64,000 nucleotides of DNA. Origin: Nostoc sp. NMS9. GTDB lineage: Bacteria; Cyanobacteriota; Cyanobacteriia; Cyanobacteriales; Nostocaceae. Each line of letters starts with the position of its first letter. Within the stretch, counting starts at the first letter, position 1. The notes beneath the pieces were generated by a model. That model was not told the origin of the DNA and did not search any database. It worked only from the letters and a program-made list of their open reading frames with translations. The stretch lies in NCBI RefSeq assembly GCF_017114995.1, contig NZ_JABXKL010000080.1, forward strand, positions 124,001 through 188,000, given 5' to 3'. Both the position numbers and the translations under genes were made by a program. Positions 51,336 through 61,877 of this stretch are shown here, piece after piece.

Positions 51336-52325
51336 TCAATTTCCTCGGCATACTTGGCAAAGTTCGATTACTTTTGTCTGGAGTGTTGACATTTCTGATG
51401 CTCCTTGCTTTAGGCTAACCTCTAATTCCAGTAGTAGGGGTAAGCAAGAGATTAACTGTTGCACAGAAAGCAGCTTGATTTCTTGCTGTAAGAAGTAGAT
51501 CCGTTTGGGATTACCGATATCAGCAGCAATAGCGATCGCTTGTTGATTCCGTTCCCCACTTTCTATCATAATCTTTACCCATAGCCAGGTGCGAAATTGT
51601 CCAATCAGCGTCGCAACGATCCGTAATCCTGGCTCGGAAGCATTGCTCAAATCTGCCAAGGTTGTCAAAGCTTTAGCTATATCTCCTGTTCTGATTGCTG
51701 CTGCTAATTGTAAGCTATTTTGAGTAGTATTTCTTACTAACTTCGTAACAGTATCTATGTCTAAAGGTTTATTGCTACCTTGGACATATAACCGTAATTT
51801 CTCTAACTCATTGTAAAGAAGGCGTGTATCATTGCCTACAGATTCTGCCAACAGATGGGAAGTATTGGCAGTCAGTTTCACGCCCACAGTCTGGGCTGCT
51901 TGATTAACAGATTGCACCAGTAATTCTGTTTTCCAAGGAGGAATGAGGGGAAATTCTCGGAATTCAGTAGCAAACTGTTTTAACAATTTCGTGGATTTGA
52001 GGCGTTCATCTGGCTTATTGCGGCTGGTGAGCAATAAAAATGAGTTTTCGGGAATGACTCTTAGCGATCGCCCCAATTCTGCCAACACATTCTCTGAACA
52101 GTGCTGACACAGAGTAGTATTTATCAGCCATACCAAGCGCCCACCAGCGCCAAAAGTAGGCGTCATCACCTGATTTAACCCCTGGATAGCAGCATCAGCT
52201 TGATCTGGGGAGAATGCAGTGTAATTAAAACTTGTCCATTGGGGATCGAGGACGCGATCGCGCAAAAGTGCGATCGCCTTTTCCATCGCAAAATCATCTT
52301 CACCCCAGTAAACATAAATTGGCAT
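51336..52325 (-). CDS. holA: DNA polymerase III delta subunit (329 aa)
   Basis: Clamp-loader subunit that opens the beta clamp. Starts MPIYVYWGEDDFAMEKAIAL, the usual first strand with the degenerate Walker region; the AAA+-like domain with SFLLLTSRNKPDERLKSTKL and the C-terminal collar with LRIVATLIGQFRTWLW and LLLELEVSLKQG follow. An in-frame extension upstream to 52541 is encoded by dispersed repeat DNA (CCCAATGCCC type) and is not part of the protein. The start at 52325 is therefore preferred. Confidence 0.92.
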   Translation of the reverse strand: MPIYVYWGEDDFAMEKAIALLRDRVLDPQWTSFNYTAFSPDQADAAIQGLNQVMTPTFGAGGRLVWLINTTLCQHCSENVLAELGRSLRVIPENSFLLLTSRNKPDERLKSTKLLKQFATEFREFPLIPPWKTELLVQSVNQAAQTVGVKLTANTSHLLAESVGNDTRLLYNELEKLRLYVQGSNKPLDIDTVTKLVRNTTQNSLQLAAAIRTGDIAKALTTLADLSNASEPGLRIVATLIGQFRTWLWVKIMIESGERNQQAIAIAADIGNPKRIYFLQQEIKLLSVQQLISCLPLLLELEVSLKQGASEMSTLQTKVIELCQVCRGN

Positions 52326-52589
52326 AGATAAACCTTGTAGTAGATTGGGAATGGGGCATTGGGCATTGGGCATTGGGCATTGAGAAGAGACAAGGTAGAC
52401 AAGGAAGAGGGGGAGATAAGGGAGAGACTTGTTCAATAATTCCCCTTTGTCCCCCTTGTCTCCTCGTCTCCTCTGCTCCCCTGCTTCTTCATCTCCCCAC
52501 TCCCAAAAATTAAATACTTTTGAAATCATTCTGTTAATCAAGGTAATTTTCCCTAAAATCTATCAAGTGAGAGCGCGAGGCTATGAAGA

Positions 52590-53378
52590 TTGGACGACAA
52601 CTATCAAACTTACTTAAATCGGTTAGCACGACTGACGCTGCCAGAAGCCTACAGATCCCAAGCCCAGCATATTCAGGAATCTTCTAAGTTTCAGCCACAT
52701 TCTGGGTTGAGACAAGCAGCATCCTTTCCTGGCTATACGCTAATTACCCCGCCGGCAGAAGAAGAATCACACAACTCTGCTTTCTATGCCAAATTACAGA
52801 CTTATCAACAGGAACTTTTGCAGTTGCCTGTAAACCGTAATTTGATTGTACCTGTACCTCCTGCTAGCTTCCACCTGACTTTAGCGGATTTAATTTGGGA
52901 CAATGCTTACCTTGATGCCTACGAAAAAAATCCTCAATTTGACGAGGAGTTACACTCTTGTTTAGCTGAAATATTTCAAAAATATCAACAATTGATGACA
53001 AACAGGAGTCATCCAATTAAATGGCAAATGCTGGGACTAATAGTGATGCCAAGAGCTGTAGCCATTTGTTTAGTCCCCCAAGATGAACGCTGTTACGAGG
53101 AAATTATTAAATTTCGCCGAACAATTTATCAAAATCCCAAGTTAATTGCCTTGGGTATTGAGCAGCATTATCACTTCACGGCCCATATTACATTAGCCTA
53201 TTTTGGGGAGGTTCCATCTGACCTAGACCGCATAAGCTTCAGCACTATGCTTTCTCAATTGAATGAACAATGGCTGTTGAATTTGCCAGAATTTTTGATC
53301 GATCGTGTTGAATTACGAAAGTTTGACAACATGACACGCTATTATCGTGAACCAGACTGGCCGATTTTGGATTTTTAA
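52590..53378 (+). CDS. 2H phosphoesterase-like protein, DUF1868 type (262 aa)
   Basis: Two HxT motifs, SFHLTLADL and HFTAHITLAYFG, mark the 2H phosphoesterase / 2'-5' RNA ligase fold, which acts on 2',5' or cyclic phosphates of RNA or nucleotides. The start is a TTG codon (TTG GAC GAC AAC); no better ATG is present. Divergent from holA (265 bases). The substrate is not known for this family. Confidence 0.85.
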   Translation: MDDNYQTYLNRLARLTLPEAYRSQAQHIQESSKFQPHSGLRQAASFPGYTLITPPAEEESHNSAFYAKLQTYQQELLQLPVNRNLIVPVPPASFHLTLADLIWDNAYLDAYEKNPQFDEELHSCLAEIFQKYQQLMTNRSHPIKWQMLGLIVMPRAVAICLVPQDERCYEEIIKFRRTIYQNPKLIALGIEQHYHFTAHITLAYFGEVPSDLDRISFSTMLSQLNEQWLLNLPEFLIDRVELRKFDNMTRYYREPDWPILDF

Positions 53379-53444
53379 GTAATCAGTTAGTAGTCAGTAG
53401 TTTCCACTCACTCACTGACTACTGACTACTCATTATTAATTAGC

Positions 53445-54230
53445 TTAAAATTTCGGTTGTTGATAACCGAGGTAAATTGCTTCTAAAAAAACATCAGGTG
53501 TAACAGCTTCTGGCAATTTTTCTAAATTAATAATAGCTTGAACTTGTTCAGCTAGCTTTAGAGATAGTGAGGCTCTTGCCTTTAACGACATTGCAGCACG
53601 TCGCTGTAAATACTCACGAATCACAGCAAAATCATCTGGCATCAATTGCGAGAAATCAGCAATTTCGATTAACTGTTCATGAAGTCCTTTTGCCTGTTCT
53701 GAAATTGTCAATCTTGCAGATGCAGTGGGTGTTTGGGCTTGAATGACAATTGTGCCAGCAGCTAAATCACCTAAACGCTTTTCACGGCTACCCAACATAA
53801 TTAAAAAAGCACCAATAAACAAAGTTTCATCAAAGGGCCGCAGTAAAGCACGTAGCGTTGCTTGTTGTAGCCCGATCAGTCTACCATCATCTCGAACTAC
53901 GCGAATTTTAGCAACCCGTTTACCAGGAGTTTGCCCAAACCATAAGGTTTCAAAAAATACAAAATAGCCGATGTAAATTGCAAAGGCGATAATGAAGAAA
54001 ATTGCTAACAACCAAATGTCTAAACTTGGTAATTTTGTAAAAAAGTATTCAAAAAAATTTAATACTTGTGTCGAGAAGACACTCCAAGTAAGGACAAACA
54101 GAAGCAAAGTTACACCCAACACTGTATAGTCAATCAGGAGTGCCAAAGCTCGATTACCGATTCCTGCTAGAGTGAATTCCAACTCTACACTTTCTGGAGT
54201 CTGGAATGTGATGCGATTAAAAAAGCGCAT
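53445..54230 (-). CDS. RDD-family membrane protein (261 aa)
   Basis: Three to four membrane helices in the first half. The RDD signature is seen as NRALALLIDYTVLGVTLLLF and GKRVAKIRVVRDDGRLIGL. The cytoplasmic C-terminal half is helical (LMPDDFAVIREYLQRRAAMS). Clusters with a membrane protein and a divergent SpoIIM-like protein, a set that in many bacteria occurs with MoxR/DUF58 genes; its task is unknown. Confidence 0.85.
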   Translation of the reverse strand: MRFFNRITFQTPESVELEFTLAGIGNRALALLIDYTVLGVTLLLFVLTWSVFSTQVLNFFEYFFTKLPSLDIWLLAIFFIIAFAIYIGYFVFFETLWFGQTPGKRVAKIRVVRDDGRLIGLQQATLRALLRPFDETLFIGAFLIMLGSREKRLGDLAAGTIVIQAQTPTASARLTISEQAKGLHEQLIEIADFSQLMPDDFAVIREYLQRRAAMSLKARASLSLKLAEQVQAIINLEKLPEAVTPDVFLEAIYLGYQQPKF

Positions 54231-54275
54231 ATTTTAAATAATTTAAAATTAATAGAGTTGGATTAAGGTGTTGGG

Positions 54276-55121
54276 TTAACGAAAATCTTGTGAGGGAGGT
54301 TCTCGTAATTGTAAACCTAGACCTTCACGCCGACTACGCAAGTCCAAGTATAAAACAGCTTTTAGTGCTTGCCAGAATGGCATGACTAAAACTCCACCGA
54401 TCAAGCTTCCAATCACAGAAATAAGATAGACAATCGAGTAAATAGCAGTACCAGGCTCAAGCCTGATTAGGAATAAGTTAGGTATATAGTTTAATACAAA
54501 CACCAACGGCAATGTAACGATAAAAGCAACTAAAACAATGCCTTGAATGCGAAATACTGAGGCTTTAGTTAACTCCCAACTTCTGGCAACACTTTCGCCA
54601 CCATTGATATTTTCCTCAACTGCTAAGGGCACTTCAGCTACTATCCAACGGGAGTAGAACCAGGTTAGTCCTAACAGCACAAGAACTCCCGTTACAATTA
54701 ATCCCATAATGGTGGCTGTAATACCTGCACTAACACCTAATATCCCTCCTAATACTCCTCCGAGCAACCCACCTAGCAGAGTGCCCACGATCGCCATTCC
54801 AAAATAAATTACCAGCAAGGATATACTTACTTGGAAACCAACTCTTAAAAATGACCAAAGACGTGGATTAATATGGCTTCTGGCAGTTTGAACACCTTCA
54901 GGCTGGTAAATCAATTCTCCAAAAGCCAAGCGTGAAATTAGTCCAGAGATGGCTGCATATTTTGCCCAACCATACACAGGAACGAGAATCCACAAGTGAG
55001 CGATCGCAGCTAGATTAAGATAAGTCTTCAAATGAGAACGATACAAGCGTACCGCAGCACTGACAACGTTACCGATACTCAGTGGTTGTATCTGGCCAGA
55101 AGATCCAAAGTTTTCAGACAT
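54276..55121 (-). CDS. Membrane protein, DUF975/GDPD-membrane-domain type (281 aa)
   Basis: Six predicted helices with a glycine-rich third segment (GTLLGGLLGGVLGGILGVSA). The N-terminus (IGNVVSAAVRLYRSHLKTYL) is the family's usual entry. Transcribed with the RDD gene (45 bases apart). Confidence 0.75.
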   Translation of the reverse strand: MSENFGSSGQIQPLSIGNVVSAAVRLYRSHLKTYLNLAAIAHLWILVPVYGWAKYAAISGLISRLAFGELIYQPEGVQTARSHINPRLWSFLRVGFQVSISLLVIYFGMAIVGTLLGGLLGGVLGGILGVSAGITATIMGLIVTGVLVLLGLTWFYSRWIVAEVPLAVEENINGGESVARSWELTKASVFRIQGIVLVAFIVTLPLVFVLNYIPNLFLIRLEPGTAIYSIVYLISVIGSLIGGVLVMPFWQALKAVLYLDLRSRREGLGLQLREPPSQDFR

Positions 55122-55201
55122 AATGGTAAATTTGCCTTGAAATTACGGAGATGAATTTGAGGCTATCTTAAGCTAAGTTAAACTCAGTGTTCCCAAAATT
55201 C

Positions 55202-56155
55202 ATGAATATTCAACGTTGGATTGCGCGACGAGAACCGAATTGGCAGCGTTTGGATGCCCTATTAAGGCAGATAGAAAAAAAAGGTTTAAAGTCCTTACGG
55301 GCAGCAGAAATTAGAGAGTTAGCAAGTTTGTATCGTTCTGTAGCGGCAGATTTGGCACGTGCCCGCACTCAGCAAATCGGTAATACTTTGATCCAAAGTT
55401 TACAATCTTTAACAACTCGTGCCTACACGCAGATTTATCAAGGCTCGCGGCGACAAGAATGGCAGGCAATCCTAGAATTTTATCGTTGGGGATTACCATC
55501 TGTAGTCCAGAAAACATTTGTATATATTGCTGTGGCAACGGCGCTATTTTTACTAGGCGCACTAGTGGCTTGGTGGTATTCCTGGCAAAACCCCAGCTTT
55601 ATGCCTTTGATTGTACCTGAAAGCTTGATTACCAAGGTGCGAGATGAGCATAAATTATGGATGGGTTCAATTGTCGGTGTTGAACCTCTGGCATCCAGCG
55701 GGATCGCGATCAATAATTTGTCGGTATCTTTTGGGGCTGTCGCCGGTGGTATGACGGCTGGAGCATACACAGCCTATTTGATGGTATTTAATGGTTTATT
55801 AATTGGTGCTGTTGGTACTTTAGTTGGTCAAAATAATCTGGCTTATCCTTTTTGGGCCTTTGTGTTTCCGCATGGTTCTTTGGAATTACCGGCGATCTTT
55901 TTTGCTGGAGGTGCGGGATTTTTATTAGCAAGAGCAATTTTGTTTCCTGGTAAATATCGCCGTGGGGATGCACTGAAATTTTATGGTTATCAGGCGGTGC
56001 AGCTAGTATTTGGGATTGTACCAATGTTGATTCTTGCTGGTGCGATCGAAGGCTTTTTTTCACCTAATCCAAGCATACCTGAGCCGATTAAATATCTGGC
56101 AGGAATAGGATTATTTATACTTTTTGTAATGTATTGTAGCCGCAAGCAAAAATAA
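55202..56155 (+). CDS. Stage II sporulation protein M-family membrane protein (317 aa)
   Basis: The start chosen is ATG of MNIQRWIARREPNWQRLDAL; an ATG five codons upstream is possible. N-terminal cytoplasmic helices then five or six membrane helices with NNLSVSFGAVAGGMTAGAYT and FWAFVFPHGSLELPAIFFAG, the SpoIIM family's conserved HGxxElP motif. Non-sporulating bacteria use such proteins in an uncharacterised membrane complex. Divergent from the RDD pair. Confidence 0.85.
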   Translation: MNIQRWIARREPNWQRLDALLRQIEKKGLKSLRAAEIRELASLYRSVAADLARARTQQIGNTLIQSLQSLTTRAYTQIYQGSRRQEWQAILEFYRWGLPSVVQKTFVYIAVATALFLLGALVAWWYSWQNPSFMPLIVPESLITKVRDEHKLWMGSIVGVEPLASSGIAINNLSVSFGAVAGGMTAGAYTAYLMVFNGLLIGAVGTLVGQNNLAYPFWAFVFPHGSLELPAIFFAGGAGFLLARAILFPGKYRRGDALKFYGYQAVQLVFGIVPMLILAGAIEGFFSPNPSIPEPIKYLAGIGLFILFVMYCSRKQK

Positions 56156-56288
56156 AATAATTTGGATGGCAGATGATTGGGAAATTTAAAAAACGTTTTA
56201 GAATAAGGTAAATATTTTTCAGTTAAGACTTCACTCGTTATGGCTTAAGTATGTAAAAAAATCATCGTAAGTTGAAGCTAGGATAATT

Positions 56289-56498
56289 ATGGTAAAAACA
56301 CCAAATAAAATATTGACTCTAGAAGAGTTTCTTGCACTACCAGAAACTAAACCTTATTCTGAGTACATCGACGGCAAAATCATTCCCAAACCTATGCCTC
56401 AAGGAGAACTCTGCCCCACAATAAATTCTGTTGTCAAAGCATCATCACCGAACTATCTGATGAACAAAAGGCAATGCTTCTTATCTATACTAATTTAA
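56289..56498 (+). pseudogene. Truncated Uma2-family (DUF820) nuclease-like gene
   Basis: MVKTPNKILTLEEFLALPET followed by YSEYIDGKIIPKPMPQGE is the N-terminal signature of Uma2 proteins, a PD-(D/E)XK-like family expanded in cyanobacteria. The frame ends after 69 residues where about 190 are expected, so the catalytic part is lost. Confidence 0.75.
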
Positions 56499-56571
56499 TA
56501 CATCAAATATCAACAAGCTAAAAATCTTTAAAAGTAAGATTTAAACAGATATTAATGTTTTATTTATCATT

Positions 56572-56590
56572 TGTTAAACAAAGTTTAAAT
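56572..56590 (+). promoter_or_regulatory. Candidate Pho box upstream of pstS
   Basis: On the minus strand ATTTAAAC-TTT-GTTTAACA gives two TTTAA(A)C half sites with an 11-base period, the 8+3 spacing of cyanobacterial PhoB/SphR boxes. A looser pair of TTTAAA sites occurs at about 56527-56545. It lies 67 bases before the pstS start. Confidence 0.55.
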
Positions 56591-56656
56591 ATAAAAAATG
56601 TACCTTATTGAAGACTGGAATTACACCAATAAAATATTCCTTTAATCAGAGGTAAT

Positions 56657-57700
56657 ATGATTTTTTCGACCGCCATATTGAATCGTGTCGTTGCTACTTC
56701 AATGGTGACAACTTCTGTTGCAGTTAGTCCATTTTTTGGTGCGATCGCACAAGCTGAAACTCTCAATGGTGCAGGAGCAACTTTCCCGGCTCCGCTTTAC
56801 GAACGCTATGCTCGTGAAGTGAAGAAGAAATATCCAGACTTGAAAATTAACTACCAAGCAATTGGTAGTGGTGGCGGTATTCGTCAAGTCATCGCTGGAA
56901 CTGTTGACTTTGGTGGTAGTGATGCTGCAATGAAAGATGATGAAATCGCTAAAGTCAAGAATGGTGCAATCTTAGTACCTACAGCAGGCGGTGCTGTTTC
57001 TGTTGTTTACAATCTTCCAGGCGTTAACGATCTCAAATTATCCCGCGCTACACTACCAGCAATTTATTCAGGTCAAATTACCAAATGGAATGACGCGAAA
57101 ATTAAAGCTGATAATCCAAATGCTAATCTACCAAATCAAACAATTAAATTTGCTGTTCGTGCCGATGGTAGCGGTACAACTTTCATTTTTACTAATCACT
57201 TGAGTGCCATCAGCGGTTATTTTAAAGGCAGAGTTGGAACTAACACTGCTCCAAAATGGAATCTGCCAAATGTCCTCAAAGGCAAAGGGAATCCAGGCGT
57301 AGCTGCTATAGTAGCTCGGACTCCTGGTTCTATAGGTTATGTTGAATATAGCTACGCTGTCAAAAACAATCTGAAATCAGCACTCGTACAAAATAAGAAC
57401 GGAGAATTTGTTGCTCCTTCTTTAGAATCTGCAAATGCAGCTTTATCAACTGTCACTTTCCCAGACAACTACCGCGTTTTTGTAGGAGATCCAGGACAAG
57501 GTTATCCCATTGTCGGTCTTACTTGGATGATGGTTTACAAACAGTATGCTAATGCTGCTAAAGCTGATGCAATTAAGAAATGGATTAATTGGGTATTAAA
57601 AGACGGTCAACAGTATAACGATGACCTTAACTACACCAAAATTCCATCTGATGTAGCAAATCGAGTGCTTCAGACAGTGAATAGCTCTGTCAAGCCTTAA
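56657..57700 (+). CDS. pstS: Phosphate ABC transporter, substrate-binding protein PstS (347 aa)
   Basis: Periplasmic phosphate binder. Signal peptide ending GAIAQA; mature start ETLNGAGATFPAPLYERYAR. Phosphate-contacting motifs NYQAIGSGGGIRQV, DFGGSDAAM and VRADGSGTTFIFT are present. First gene of pstSCAB; a repeat-filled 180-base gap precedes pstC. Likely induced in phosphate starvation through the upstream Pho box. Confidence 0.95.
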   Translation: MIFSTAILNRVVATSMVTTSVAVSPFFGAIAQAETLNGAGATFPAPLYERYAREVKKKYPDLKINYQAIGSGGGIRQVIAGTVDFGGSDAAMKDDEIAKVKNGAILVPTAGGAVSVVYNLPGVNDLKLSRATLPAIYSGQITKWNDAKIKADNPNANLPNQTIKFAVRADGSGTTFIFTNHLSAISGYFKGRVGTNTAPKWNLPNVLKGKGNPGVAAIVARTPGSIGYVEYSYAVKNNLKSALVQNKNGEFVAPSLESANAALSTVTFPDNYRVFVGDPGQGYPIVGLTWMMVYKQYANAAKADAIKKWINWVLKDGQQYNDDLNYTKIPSDVANRVLQTVNSSVKP

Positions 57701-57882
57701 TTTGCAATTTTTAGAACTTACGCACAAGAGATCCCTCTATCCCCTTAAAAAGGGAAGGGTGCTTTGAATATATCCCCCTTTTAAGAGGTTTAGGGGGATT
57801 ATTTTACTACTTTCCTCCCCTAATAAATTGAGTTAATAAGTTGCTCTACTAGTAAGTAAAAATCTATTTTCATTGATTTGTA

Positions 57883-58860
57883 ATGGCAAATTTATCAGAT
57901 GATTCAAATCTAGGCGATGAAAATTTCAATATAACTGCTACCAGCGGCACAAATTTCTGGTTTGACCAAGGTTTTACACGGCTAGTATACTTTTTTGCTG
58001 TGATTACCGTTGCAGTACTATTTTTGATGAGTTGGGTAATTTTACACGAAGCTCTACCAGCCATCAAGCAGTTTGGAATGGGGTTTTTGTGGGGACAAGA
58101 TTGGGATACAGGTAATCAGATTTTTGGTGCATTACCCTATATTTATGGAACTTTGGTAAGTAGTGCGATCGCTATTTTATTTGCTGTCCCAGTGGGAATG
58201 GCAGTAGCCTTAGTGACCAGTGAAAATTTTTTACCTACATCATTGCGAACCACCCTAGCATTTGTTGTTGAATTAATTGCCGCAATTCCCAGTGTAATTA
58301 TTGGTTTATGGGCGATTTTTGTCTTTATTCCAATTCTAGAACCTCTACAAAAGTGGCTAGCCAGCACTTTTAAATGGATACCACTGTTTAATACAGAAGA
58401 TCCTTCTGGGACTAATATGTTGACTGCTGGAGTTATTCTCGCCATCATGATTTTGCCCACAATGGCAGCAATTAGTCGTGATGTCTTAATGGCTATCCCT
58501 AAAGAATTACGTAGTGCATCTATGGCTTTAGGTGGAACCCGTTGGGAAACAATTTTTCGAGTCTTGCTACCATCTGGATTTTCTGGAATAGTGAGTGCAG
58601 CAATGCTTGCTTTAGGACGTGCTTTGGGTGAAACAATGGCTGTCACGATGGTGATTGGTAACTCTGCTCAAATCAGCGCTTCTTTACTCGATCCAGCTTA
58701 TACAATTCCTTCTGTATTGGCTAATGAATTTGCCGAAGCTGAACCAGGGTTACATATAGGTGCTTTAAGCTATTTGGCATTGATTTTGTTTGGGTTGACT
58801 CTAGCTGTAAATATTGGCGCTGTACTATTGGTGAAGTGGGTTGGCAGGAAAAATAAATAA
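57883..58860 (+). CDS. pstC: Phosphate ABC transporter permease PstC (325 aa)
   Basis: Six membrane helices with the permease EAA loop (LRSASMALGGTRWETIFRVL) and the family-typical FLWGQDWD and ELIAAIPSVIIGLWAIFV. Forms the inner-membrane channel with PstA. About 55 N-terminal residues are a cytoplasmic tail. Confidence 0.94.
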   Translation: MANLSDDSNLGDENFNITATSGTNFWFDQGFTRLVYFFAVITVAVLFLMSWVILHEALPAIKQFGMGFLWGQDWDTGNQIFGALPYIYGTLVSSAIAILFAVPVGMAVALVTSENFLPTSLRTTLAFVVELIAAIPSVIIGLWAIFVFIPILEPLQKWLASTFKWIPLFNTEDPSGTNMLTAGVILAIMILPTMAAISRDVLMAIPKELRSASMALGGTRWETIFRVLLPSGFSGIVSAAMLALGRALGETMAVTMVIGNSAQISASLLDPAYTIPSVLANEFAEAEPGLHIGALSYLALILFGLTLAVNIGAVLLVKWVGRKNK

Positions 58861-58934
58861 CACTATATCACTTTGAAATTACCACAAATAAATCAGTGTA
58901 GCAAGACGTTTATTAACCAAAATTTGTCAAACTT

Positions 58935-59816
58935 ATGAGTGGTTACATCCAGTCAGAAACGGATGAATCTTTAGCGGCAGAATTATGCAGTCCTCTGCCA
59001 ACAGAACGAGTAATATTTACATACGCAATGAATGCGATCGCCTTTGGTTTGACAGGTCTAGTACTCATTCCTTTATTATCAATTTTGTGGGAAATTTTCG
59101 TCCGGGGAATATCTGGACTCAAATCAGAAATGTTTGTCAAAGCAGTTATTGATAATGGCTTTGGCAATGCCATCCTGGGAACCATAATCATGGTAGTTAT
59201 TGGTGCTATTTTAAGCATTCCCACAGGGATCGTGACAGGAATTTTCTTAGCAGAATTTAGTCAAACTAATCCAGTTGCTAGTATTGTTCGTTTTGTCACT
59301 AGTATTCTTACAGGTGTGCCTTCAATTGTTGTCGGCGTGTTTGCTTATGGTGTGATAGTTTTGGTAACTAAAGGATTTAGTGCGATCGCAGGTGGTTTTG
59401 CTTTAGCCGTGATTATGCTCCCTGTAATTATACTGACAACAGAAGAATCCTTAAAACTGATTCCCACATCTCAACGCCTCGCCTCTGCTGCTTTAGGCGG
59501 AACTCGCTTCCAAACTACTTTTCGCATTGTTGTAACTACTGCAATCCCCGGAATTACTACAGGCATTTTATTAGCTGTAGCTCGTGCGGCTGGTGAAACA
59601 GCACCCTTAATTTTTACTGCTTTATTTAGTCTAGATTGGTCAGAAGGATTGTTAAGTCCAACAGCTTCTTTACCAGTATTGATTTTTAACCTATACAACG
59701 ACCCCGACCCACAAAAAAGTCAATTAGTATGGACTACTTCTATAGTTCTACTCGGCTTAATTTTATGTGTCAGTATTATTTCTCGCTTAGTTATTAGACA
59801 GAGAAGACTAAAGTAA
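58935..59816 (+). CDS. pstA: Phosphate ABC transporter permease PstA (293 aa)
   Basis: Second permease subunit, EAA loop QRLASAALGGTRFQTTFRIV and SILTGVPSIVVGVFAYGVIV. Downstream of pstC by 74 bases and separated from pstB by 182 bases that contain a dispersed repeat. Confidence 0.94.
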   Translation: MSGYIQSETDESLAAELCSPLPTERVIFTYAMNAIAFGLTGLVLIPLLSILWEIFVRGISGLKSEMFVKAVIDNGFGNAILGTIIMVVIGAILSIPTGIVTGIFLAEFSQTNPVASIVRFVTSILTGVPSIVVGVFAYGVIVLVTKGFSAIAGGFALAVIMLPVIILTTEESLKLIPTSQRLASAALGGTRFQTTFRIVVTTAIPGITTGILLAVARAAGETAPLIFTALFSLDWSEGLLSPTASLPVLIFNLYNDPDPQKSQLVWTTSIVLLGLILCVSIISRLVIRQRRLK

Positions 59817-59902
59817 AATAAATAATTTTTTGTATTATTTTATATCTTGGGAAAGTATGATATTAAAATGGTAAGCCGCCAGTATCAAGGCTTGTTTTAT
59901 AT

Positions 59903-59998
59903 GCCTTAATTACGAATTACGTTAGCGTAGCGGTAGCGAGTCTTCTCCCAAGGGGAGACGCCAAGGGCGAACGAGGGTCATTACGAATTACGAATTGC
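59903..59998. repeat. Dispersed repeat between pstA and pstB
   Basis: TTACGAATTACG direct repeats flank a block with GTAGCGGTAGCGAG and CTCCCAAGGGGAG, also seen near 28400 and 17720. It ends 1 base before the pstB start codon and therefore supplies the ribosome-site region of pstB. Confidence 0.65.
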
Positions 59999-60778
59999 AT
60001 GAGTAACCTAATTCCAGCTATCAAAGTTAAAAATATCAGCTTTTACTATGGCACAACAAAAGCTATTGAAAAGGTGTCAATAAATATTTATCAGAACCAA
60101 GTAACGGCAATTATTGGCCCTAGTGGTTGTGGGAAATCTACCTTCATCAAAATTCTTAATCGCATTAGCGAATTGGAAGGGCCCGTAAAAATTGAAGGAG
60201 ATGTAGAATTTTTTGGTCAGAATATTTACGATCCTCGTGTCAACATCAATCGGTTACGCCGCCAAATTGGTATGGTGTTTCAAAAACCGAATCCTTTTGG
60301 GATCAGCATTTACGAAAATGTTGCCTACGGGATGAGAATAGCAGGTAGGTATTCAAAATTAGAATTAGATGAAATTGTCGAATCTGCACTTCACAGCGCT
60401 GCTCTTTGGGATGAAGTCAAAGATAAGCTCGATAAATCAGCTTTAGGGCTTTCTGGTGGTCAGCAACAAAGATTATGTATTGCCCGTGCTTTAGCAGTCA
60501 AGCCAAAAGTTCTGCTGATGGATGAACCTTGCTCGGCTCTTGACCCCATTGCCACCATGAAAGTTGAGGAACTACTCCACAGTTTACAGTCTGAGTTGAC
60601 AATTGCGATCGTTACCCACAATATGCAGCAAGCCGCTCGCGTTTCTGATTTTACGGCTTTCTTTAGCACCGATGAAAGTCGGATTGGTCAAATGGTTGAG
60701 TTTGGCGCTACAGAGCAAATCTTTAACAACCCACTAGACCCCCGCACCCGCGACTACATTTCCGGGCGTTTCGGTTAA
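59999..60778 (+). CDS. pstB: Phosphate ABC transporter ATPase PstB (259 aa)
   Basis: Walker [17 protein letters not shown], signature [15 protein letters not shown], Walker [14 protein letters not shown] and switch His ([16 protein letters not shown]). Energises PstSCA. No PhoU gene follows within the window. Confidence 0.95.
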   Translation: MSNLIPAIKVKNISFYYGTTKAIEKVSINIYQNQVTAIIGPSGCGKSTFIKILNRISELEGPVKIEGDVEFFGQNIYDPRVNINRLRRQIGMVFQKPNPFGISIYENVAYGMRIAGRYSKLELDEIVESALHSAALWDEVKDKLDKSALGLSGGQQQRLCIARALAVKPKVLLMDEPCSALDPIATMKVEELLHSLQSELTIAIVTHNMQQAARVSDFTAFFSTDESRIGQMVEFGATEQIFNNPLDPRTRDYISGRFG

Positions 60779-61115
60779 GATACTTTCAAGCGTAAATTAT
60801 TGATTTTTCTCGATCTAGCTTGTACTAGGAGATACTCATAAAATGTAGCTTACAAAAGTTACTATTACTAATTTATCTGGTTCTTCAGTACCTAGTATGC
60901 CAAAAATTTAGCAAAAATCCGATATAAAGCGGAGATTATCATATTAATTTAAAACTATAATCGTTACCAGACTTGACTTAGAAAGTAAAGTTGCTGTTAA
61001 TTACAGTTATCAAAATTAATTAAATAAGTCTGGATCACACTATGTCATCAAAATCCCACTCAAAAATTTTAACAGAGCTAGTCAATCTAGAGGGAGTAAA
61101 AGTAACAAATTACAT

Positions 61116-61378
61116 TCAACATGATACATGCCGTTCCGCCACCTGAACCTGGCAATCATCCGAAAGGCTACTTACTAGCTCTGATAGTGTGACCTTTTCA
61201 TTTTCCAAAAACCGATAATAACCCATCTGTTCTGCCCAATTTCGACTTATTTGCCGGATATTTATCGATTGGTGCTTGCGAATAGCTTCATATAATGCTG
61301 CCCCCTTTTTATCAGCCTTGGATCTCCAAATGCAGTTCCTGGTGTCGTCGAAGCGTCAATTAAGATGGGATTATCCAT
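61116..61378 (-). pseudogene. N-terminal remnant of an IS4-type transposase
   Basis: Minus-strand frames read DASTTPGTAFGDPR, then after a shift KKGAALYEAIRKHQSINIRQ and NWAEQMGYYRFLENEKVTLS, the DNA-binding N-terminus of IS4/Tn5-like transposases. The catalytic part is gone. The surrounding gap 60779-61877 otherwise holds no gene. Confidence 0.7.
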
Positions 61379-61423
61379 GTTTTTGCTTCTCAAAAAACCT
61401 CTGCATCTACTTTACATTCGACT

Positions 61424-61506
61424 TGTGTATACACCGTAGCCTTGGCAAGGGGGGTAAATCCAGGGATTTGGGCTTCATTACCAAGATGTGTGTACACCGT
61501 AGCCTG
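61424..61506 (+). repeat. Two direct copies of TGTGTRTACACCGTAGCCT
   Basis: Copies at about 61424-61443 and 61487-61505, each including the palindrome GTGTAYAC. They lie next to the IS4 remnant and may be parts of its ends or of a small repeat family. Confidence 0.55.
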
Positions 61507-61877
61507 CAAAGAGAGAGGCTTTGAATTTTACCTATTCCTTATTATTAGGCAAGGAGATTAGGTTTGAGTAAAAATTGCACACAGCGTTAGATTTGGTAAA
61601 GTTTAGGTTTTTTCTCAAATTCCCCAAACTTTAACCTGTTAGTAAAGCTTTTGCTAGATAATTCCTGAAAATCTGAAATTATTCGCAAAATTAACCGTGA
61701 TTTTCATGAAGCTGCCCTATTGAAGTACTGACAATTGGTAATGATTGCTTGTGTTACTTGTAAAGGATGTAGCCAAATTGCCGAAATTCATCATTACTTA
61801 ACAGTATTGTGGTATATATCTTCGGAACAATAGGGTAGAGTAGAAGTCTTATATCTCTACACATTACGCAATTCTCC

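Noticed and set aside
52326-52541. N-terminal extension of holA
   Set aside because: Encoded by CCCAATGCCC and purine-run repeats; the conserved protein starts at MPIYVYWGEDD.
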